Source: Hesseltinella vesiculosa
Taxonomy: Eukaryota; Mucoromycota; Mucoromycetes; Mucorales; Cunninghamellaceae
DNA: 64,000 nucleotides
Assembly: GCA_002104935.1 (NCBI GenBank)
Contig: MCGT01000004.1
Span: 558,001 to 622,000, forward strand
Direction: 5' to 3'
Shown here: piece by piece, positions 57,651-64,000 of the stretch
Layout of the letters: each line of letters starts with the position of its first letter
How positions within the stretch are numbered: the stretch's first letter is position 1
Program-made: the position numbers and the translations under genes
The notes under the pieces: model-generated
What the model was told of the DNA's origin: nothing
Databases searched by the model: none
The model's input: only the letters and a program-made list of their open reading frames with translations

Positions 57651-58332
57651 TTTTCTGACTGCGGCATGCACCGATCTACTTTAAGTTACATCTGGAAGTG
57701 CATATCCAATGTAGTGGCGCAGAACAAGAGGGGTTAAAAAAATTGCATCCACCAAGGGGTTGGCATCTTACTAGCCTAGGCTCAGAGTAACGGGCAGAAT
57801 TGAATCCCGACTTCCTTCGGCTGACCTCCACATGAGGTTGCTAAGCTGAGAGTGACCTAGCGTTGCCCCTCTTATTTACATGGTCGTGAATGTTGCCATC
57901 AGTCGGATGGGAACGACAATAAGCAACTGGGTTGGAAGCATGGTTATTGTGGATGGCAAAGAATAGAATGGGGAGGGGATGCACATCTTGGAGCTGAGCA
58001 CTGTGACGTAAAGAAATGCAGAAAAAAAAAAAGAAATTGGCAATGACATGGCTACGCTTAACATTTTTTGATATTAGCAACATGTAAACAGGATGCAGTA
58101 TCAAGGATTTCCATTGGACCACCAGGCTCGGGTGTCATGTTTACCCTTTTTTAATGCATAAACAGCAATAAAAAAAAGGGCCGAATTGCCAGTTAAACAA
58201 ACACGTCCTCCTTTATATTTCACTGTCTTTTTTTTTATTTTTTCTTCTTTTTCATTTTCATAGCCACAATTCATAGGGCTTAAACATATTAACACCTAGG
58301 CCTTTCTACATCAAGTGAAGATTCTTTTGGAA

Positions 58333-60553
58333 ATGTTAACTCAATACGTCCAGTATGCAGCTGACCGATTTGACAGGCGCACATTCGATCACCTTCAAGG
58401 TGTGATTGTTTCCAGAGAAGGAGTTGTTGGTATTACCGCAGCTCTCGTTCTTGTGACTGGTGTGATACTTCTGAACCGAACCCAAGTAAAAAAAAAAGTG
58501 GGTGTTGTTATCCATGCTGATCATATGTATCTCGTAGATCGACCGTGGCTGCCCCCAAGTGCCTCCAAGCAGTATTTGGGGTGACTCATCCAAAGAGTAC
58601 CGCAAGGACGCAAAGGCCTTTATTACAAAATGGCAAGAAAAACTCGGCCCTGTCTATGGTGCTCATTTGTTTGGCCAGGTAAGTTAAAAAATGCTTGCCA
58701 TATTCAGATCTAACGACATTTTTTCTTATTTTTTATTAATAGTATGTCACAGTGGTATCTGGCTCTTGTGTCCGTGAGGTGTTTTTTGACTCCCGCTTCA
58801 GCTTTGTTGATGGATTCACGCGAGTAAGCAGATAAGAATAAAAAAAAAAAGCCATCTGACCCTCTTCAGTTTTTTGACCCACGGTTGCTGACAGACAGTG
58901 GCCGGAAAGGAGACCTGGAGCTTGATGAAGTGGCCAGTGCCATCAAAAAGTACCTGAGCCCCAATCTCCAGCGATATACTGGGCGTGTGATCGAGCATGT
59001 AAGTTGGCAGGAATGAGGCTTGAATAGTCTTGGCAAACACGTTTCAAACTCTCCTTTTTTTTATTAGCTGAAACTTGGTCTGCGTGAAAAACTTGGAGTT
59101 GTTCCAGGTGAAGAATGACCCTGGTTGCTTGGGCACCAACGTGACCAAAATAATAACTGACAAATTTTTATTTCTGGATTTGTAGATGAAGGAGTGGAGT
59201 TGGACCATGTGTACCCGCTTGTGCAGCATGCCGTTGCAAGGGCGAGTGCATGTGTGTTTGTAGGACCAGACCTTGCCAAAGATGATGGGCTGATTGACTC
59301 ATTCAAGAACATGGTCATTGAAGTCGCTTCTGAGTTGATACCAAAAGCCTACTTGGAACCTTACCCCTTGATCATGAAGTTGCGTATGTGGTGGATCGGC
59401 AAGTCCTCGCGTAACGTCCGTCGCTTTCGCACCCAGTTGTCCAACGCTCTGAAACCTGAAATTGACAAACGCCTTCAAGCCATGGCCGCCAGTGATTCCA
59501 ATTGGGATCGACCCGTAAGTGAAAAAAAAAAAAACCAGCTCCCCCTGTTCTCTTACCGGTATATCCTGGTGTCTGACGTCCCCTTGTGCAGGATGACATG
59601 CTTCAATGTATACTGGAAGAATATAAGCCCCCTGCTGACGTAGATATAGTCACTTACATGGTCAACTGGCTAACTATACTGATCTTTGCTGCTATCCAGA
59701 CAAGCAGTGAACATGCATCAGTAAGCTCAAAATTTTTAATCCCAGCGTCAAAGCTCCTGTCTCATCGGCTGACGTTTCTATCACAGGTTGTGCTTTACCG
59801 GATTTTGGAGCATCCTCAGCTTTGGGAAGATCTTTACCAAGAACAAAATTCTATTTTGAACGAGGCTGGTTATAATGATTCGGTGGGTGCAGAAGTTTTC
59901 ACTCGTGAGCTCCTCAACAAGTTTGTCAAGATGGTAAACTCCGCTGCGGCCTGTCCCTTTTTGTCAGCCTCCTCATACATTCTCTTCCTTTCTCAGGACT
60001 CGGTGATCAGAGAAGCAGGTCGAGCTCGAAATGTGTACCTCAATCTACCACACACCAACGTATCCAAACGGCCTTTGGTTTTGTCCGGTGGCGCAGGTAC
60101 GTGAAAAAAAGGAGAATCTGCACAAATTTAATCTCACCTGTTATTTCAAGTGGTCTTGCCTGGCGAAAACGTTTATGTGAATATGTATTGGAACCATAAT
60201 GACGCAGATATGAGCAAAGCCTTGGAAGATGCTCAGCAATTCAAGCCTTATCGGTACGTCAATGAGGACAAAAGTTCGACAAAAGTGAGCGAAGAATTCC
60301 TGGTTTTTGGCCTCGGCAAGCGCGCTTGTCCCGGCCGGTAAGTTAAATTTCCCTCCAACCGTAATTTTTTTTTATTAACTCTTTTTTAATTTCATTCAGC
60401 TGGTTCGCTATTCAAGAAATCAAGACCATTGTGGCGCTGCTTCTTCGTGAATACACCCTTCAGGCTCTAGACAAGATCGAGTTCCCTGAAGCCGTCGATA
60501 CAGTGCCGTTTCCTTCTGGTCGAGTCAAGTTGATTCCTCGTCGTAAGATCTAG
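58333..60553 (+). CDS. cytochrome P450, tandem paralogue 5
   Basis: Eleven exons (58333-58485, 58538-58678, 58743-58823, 58870-58998, 59068-59107, 59186-59514, 59592-59720, 59787-59933, 59997-60096, 60151-60337, 60400-60553) give 529 residues. Anchor GITAALVLVTGVILL. Helix I reads FAAIQTSSE (Gln at the acid position). Helix K E-A-G-R; haem loop VFGLGKRACPGR (Cys about 476). No micro-exon: the HAS codons are fused to the previous exon, so this gene has lost the intron upstream of it. It also has a private intron after NKFVKM. The GTG 18 bases upstream is not a normal start; ATG 58333 aligns with the other four starts. Confidence 0.9.
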
Positions 60554-60804
60554 CGTCGTCCAAACCGCAGCCATATGTTTTTTTTATAAACTATCTGCCA
60601 TTGTGAGCTTGTATTTTATTTCTTTTTTCTTCTGTCCATGTGATACTGCTCTGTAAGAGAAGGGGAAAGGAAAGGAATCAAGGGGAAAGAGGTTAGCATA
60701 CGGGGAATTTACAAAGAGAGAGAGAGAGAGAGGAAGAGTGGGTAGGGGCTAGGGGAACTTTTGCAGTTTTTTTTTTTTAGTGCCAATGGTATGTTTCTTC
60801 GAGG

Positions 60805-61720
60805 CTAGATCCAAGTGACATGAGCCAAGGTATCAAAGGGGTCGTAGGTTTCCATATGCCAATTGCCTGTAGGTAGAGGGATGTCGATTTGGTAGGCATG
60901 GAGCATCATGCGCTGACAACTCTCGGTGAATGGACTTTCGTAATTGTAGTCACCCAAAATTGGATGGCCAATGGACTGTAAATGGACCCGCAGCTGGTGG
61001 CGTCTGCCTGTTTCCAAAAAAAAAAAAGGAGTAAGAGCTCTGATTGAAGATCGATTTCGAGCCAGCTTACCTGATTTTGGATAGAGGAACACCTTTGTTA
61101 TGGGGATCTTGGTGTCATTATCAGGATCATGGTAATAACCACATTGGATCGTCTGCACAGTGGTGTGGGCAGCGCGGCCTGAGTCATGGATGCGCATACG
61201 GAAAGCGTTGCCGGGATCATCAGCAATGGGTTGATCGATCACAAAAGCTTTGGTGGCAGAACCAGTCTCTTGGCTGTTGTCAGATGAAGGGCTGGAAACG
61301 TGACCGCGCACAATGGCCAGATACACTTTGTTGATTGCTCTTCTTTCAAACAGGCGTTGGACCTTGGAGGCAGCTTTTCGGTTGGTGGCAAGAATGTAAA
61401 TTCCAGAGGTAGCAAAGTCGATCTGATGGAGGTTCTTCATTCTTGGTAAGGAGGGGAACTGTCTTCGGATCATGCTTTCCACTACAATGCAAATAGGAAA
61501 CACCAAAGGGCCATTGCCATTATCATTGAGTAAAAGGCTGGAGGCAAGGAATCGCGTAATTCTTTTTTTCCATGTTTTATTCGTTACCTGACGGCTCATT
61601 GAAATCTCGGGAATCTTGGATTGCACAGTCAAAAGGCTTGTTGACCACCAAGTAATCACCATCTTTGAATATGACTTCCAAAGGCTGGTCAAGTCGATCG
61701 GGATCGTAGCCTCTTCGCAT
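60805..61720 (-). CDS. RluA-family pseudouridine synthase, RPUSD1-like
   Basis: Three exons (61720-61588, 61481-61071, 61007-60805) give 248 residues. RluA enzymes convert uridine to pseudouridine in RNA. Seen: IFKDGDYLVVNKPFDCAIQD at the N-terminus; the catalytic motif HQIDFATSG, with the Asp at about residue 66, in place of the more common HRLD; then KVYLAIVRGH, and GRRHQLRVHLQSIGHPILGD near the end, which holds the RNA-binding Arg. The HQ(L/I)DF.TSG form is the one found in RPUSD1, which supports that subgroup. No presequence or RNA-binding S4 domain is seen. It faces the P450 cluster tail to tail. Confidence 0.88.
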
Positions 61721-63416
61721 GACCTCGTTTTAAAATATGCAGGTTTGAAAAGAAAAAGGTGTGTGGAAGTCTTCCGCGGTGACCAATTTTATTGCCAATT
61801 TTATTCACGTTTGCCAACAAGCAAACCTGTGACTTGCAAGAAAAAAAAACACAGGTCTGTGGCACGCATGCATAGTTGGTTCTTCCTTGTGGATATTCGT
61901 ATATGGTTGCCCAGGGCTGGGGAAGAAAAGAGTGGAGCAGTGGAGGCAGTTGGGCGTTGAGACTAATGCAAGGCCGTCAATGAAACGCAGCACGTGACGC
62001 GCGTTCTTCTTGTGCGAGCCTCTGAGTTCCTAAAAGAAAAAAAATGTGGCAGGAAAAAAAAGCCATGGTCCTCATGCTTGTACGAAGCCTGTTTTTTTTT
62101 TTTTGGCCACTCCCATACTTGTCTGTGGCTAGCTTTTTTACTGCTCATTCATATCAGATGTTGAGTTTCAAAAGGAAAAAATAATAATATTGAGTACACT
62201 TGCGATATCCAAGAGGTTAGTGCCAGCCATCTTCATGCCTGGTACTGCAGACATCCTTGGAAAATTGGCATTTTTTTTTGCTGCTAGCAAAGAGGTTATG
62301 GCCTTGTTTTTCATTCCATGTCTCGTGACGTTGGCCAAACTGGGTACACTTGAACCTCGATGAAATTGTGGATCTTTCCACCTTGGGACGCGATGATAGA
62401 ATTGCACTGGACTAAATGAGGCATGGATCCATTGTCGCAAGGTCAAACGCCCTCAACCTTGTTTTTTTGTGGCTTTCAGCACGTTCCAGTCGGAGTGATT
62501 TCTGCATGAACCCTAAATTAATGCGAAACACGAGCTCGTAACCTTGGAAAGGGCAGAATTCAATTTCTTTCGAAATGCAGCTATATTCCCGTTGTTCTAG
62601 GCTATTCGCATAATCTTGAATGAAAAAAAAAATCGGAAGATCAAGAAATACTAGGATTATTTTGAATATCAACGATTAGGGGCTGTGAGCATGATAAATA
62701 TGAAAACCACTTCTTCGGGTTCCATTCGTGTCACCGCCAGCTCAGTAACCATTTAAAGGAAAAAAGCGGTTTACCAGGTGAACAATCTAGGTCACAAGCA
62801 ACAGTAAAAAAAAAAAAAAATAGATGGTTCCGGGTATTTCATTCTTTTTTATCTAGGAACGGTTCAAATAGATTGAGGCAAGGGATGTGAGTTTACCATG
62901 AAGGTGGAAAAAGATAACCATGCTCTGCAACGCGGCAAAGGCGGCCACGCGATTCAAAAAAAAAAAAAAAAGGTGGCGGTGATGGTAATGCGTATATATT
63001 CCATGTGGAAAAGGCGAGGATGCAGGTACGGTAATAAACACTCCAGCACTTTCTGAGATTACACAACAGTGGCCAAACACAGTCGACCGTCAAGCAGCAT
63101 TTCAGCATCAACAGGTATGTCATAGGCAAATGAGATGGTCTTGGCCTCAATCTCAGAGGGTTGCTGATGAGCTTCAGCCCCACCTCTTTTTTTCTCCTCC
63201 ATTAAAATCTATGAAAGCAGAGCTGGCAAGGCATAACTTTCTAAAGTCAGTGAGGGCTATATTGTAAAGATGCTGGCTCTGATATCCATGCTTTCAGCAA
63301 AAGGAAAAAACGGGGGGTGGTCAAGCTGGGTACGTTTTTTTTCGGGCATTGAGATTTCTCCAGGTAACATGCCACCTGAAAAAAATGAGTGTTTATTAAT
63401 TGAGGGAGCAAGCTGC
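61721..63416. other. intergenic region
   Basis: 1.7 kb with no supported gene. Short frames on both strands lack coding character. A and T runs at 62807-62820 and 62957-62971 are the only notable features. Confidence 0.4.
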
Positions 63417-64000
63417 TTAGTGCTTGACACCAACGCAGTAGGCCTTGCCGGTATCCAAGTTGTCACACAAGTGAGCACCAGCGTGGTGCAAGCCAGTGTT
63501 CCATTGGTAAAGTTCTGTAACGTGACCGAGGGTGGAAGGAGAAAGAAAGAGGAAAGGTTAGCCATGGGGGAAAAAGCTAGATGTGTGGGAGTGCCGATGG
63601 ACGAAAACTTACGAGATTCTTGGATGTTGTTGCGCTTGGAGAAGGAAGTGCAGTCAGCATCGCTGGGCAAGACAGTAGCCCACTTGTTGCAGTTGGGAGC
63701 TTGGTGGCGAGCAGCGTTGGGGGGAGCATGGGCGGAGGTGCCACCGGAGGACTTGGGCTTGGGAGACTTGTGGCCCTTGGAAGACTTGTGGCCCTTGGAA
63801 GGCTTCTTGTGGGACTTGTGAGACTTGTGGGAAGCGCTCTTGTTGTCACCACCCTTCTTGTGGAGGCAACGCTTGGCGTGGGTCTTGGAAGCCTGAGGGA
63901 AAAAATGAGATAAGGAAAAAAAAAGAAAAAAAAGCGAGTGGCACTTACTTCGACGCAGACGTTAGTCTGACCGACTTCACCGACGAGGGGGAAACGGTGG
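63417..64000 (-). CDS. LysM-domain secreted protein, 3' part (5' end outside window)
   Basis: Three exons are visible: 64000-63949 (partial), 63893-63613 and 63514-63417. The upstream piece reads FPLVGEVGQTNVCVE. A His/Ser/Lys-rich linker follows with repeats of SHKSHKS, PSKGHKSSKGHKSPK. Next comes a LysM: NCNKWATVLPSDADCTSFSK, then LYQWNTGLHHAGAHLCDNL and a final KAYCVGVKH with TAA. LysM binds chitin or its fragments, and the Cys pairs suit an extracellular protein. Ser, His and Lys codons are almost all C- or G-ending, as in highly expressed genes. The signal peptide would lie right of the window. Confidence 0.82.

Larger units (their letters stand above)
56832..58332. other. intergenic region with repeat copies, P450-4 to P450-5
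   Basis: 1.5 kb with no supported gene. AATAAA at 56899-56904 ends P450-4. Repeat family copies lie at 57164-57360 and 57554-57650, the latter split by a T run of about 29. The rest up to the P450-5 start is A/T-rich. Confidence 0.5.

Noticed and set aside
57780..57880. B-box-like GAATTGAATCCC as a tRNA or SINE
   Set aside because: Mismatches the B box, has no A box at proper spacing and no cloverleaf.

Overview
The window is eukaryotic. It carries intron-rich protein genes whose introns are mostly 50-120 bp, use GT-AG borders and often hold long T tracts before the acceptor, with AATAAA-like signals after stop codons. The gene complement (Mis12, Fis1, Atp23, CNOT1, METTL5, malic enzyme, Mvp1-type sorting nexin, a secreted LysM protein, a NELF-C/D homologue and tandem fungal P450s) fits a filamentous fungus. 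I infer Mucoromycota (Mucorales-like) from intron style and P450 type; nothing here fixes the species. I see no tRNA, rRNA or CRISPR array. Exon borders were read by eye: each model keeps one open frame across GT-AG introns, but none is backed by transcripts.

Layout. 1-378: 3' end of a Sip5-like gene. 470-1496 (-): kinetochore Mis12. 1980-3298 (+): BTB/POZ protein with a short uORF. 3554-10225 (-): four same-strand genes: F-box/DUSP protein, 768-aa Ser/Pro-rich coiled-coil protein, SET-like regulator and FIS1. 10582-12288 (+): acidic RING-H2 protein. 13352-15376 (+): malic enzyme. 17056-17696 (-) and 17957-20307 (+): divergent ATP23 and NELF-C/D. 20604-22944 (+): Mvp1/SNX8-like PX-BAR protein. 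24541-25681: two small genes (Sec2-like coiled coil, secreted Cys protein). 25828-27348 (-): unknown Ser/Pro-rich protein. 29086-36841 (+): the 2253-aa CCR4-NOT scaffold Not1. 37985-39839: two convergent single-pass membrane proteins. 40751-43462: a pair of 23-residue microprotein genes and METTL5. 43463-46818: repeat-rich, with two inverted-repeat elements. 46819-60553: five tandem P450 paralogues, all on +. 60805-61720 (-): RluA-type pseudouridine synthase. 63417-64000 (-): 3' part of a LysM protein gene.

The left three quarters is mostly single-copy housekeeping genes for transcription and mRNA control, organelle dynamics and chromosome segregation. The right part (about 43.5-60.6 kb) is accessory-like: duplicated P450s, a dispersed repeat family and hairpin-forming elements.

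Most worth following up: two paralogous 23-aa microprotein genes (one with an intron, one without); 5-12 nt micro-exons in four of the five P450 genes; a 17-bp motif shared about 100 bp upstream of two P450 starts; a 674-bp element with about 180-bp inverted arms around a coding-like core; and a NELF-C/D homologue in a fungus.
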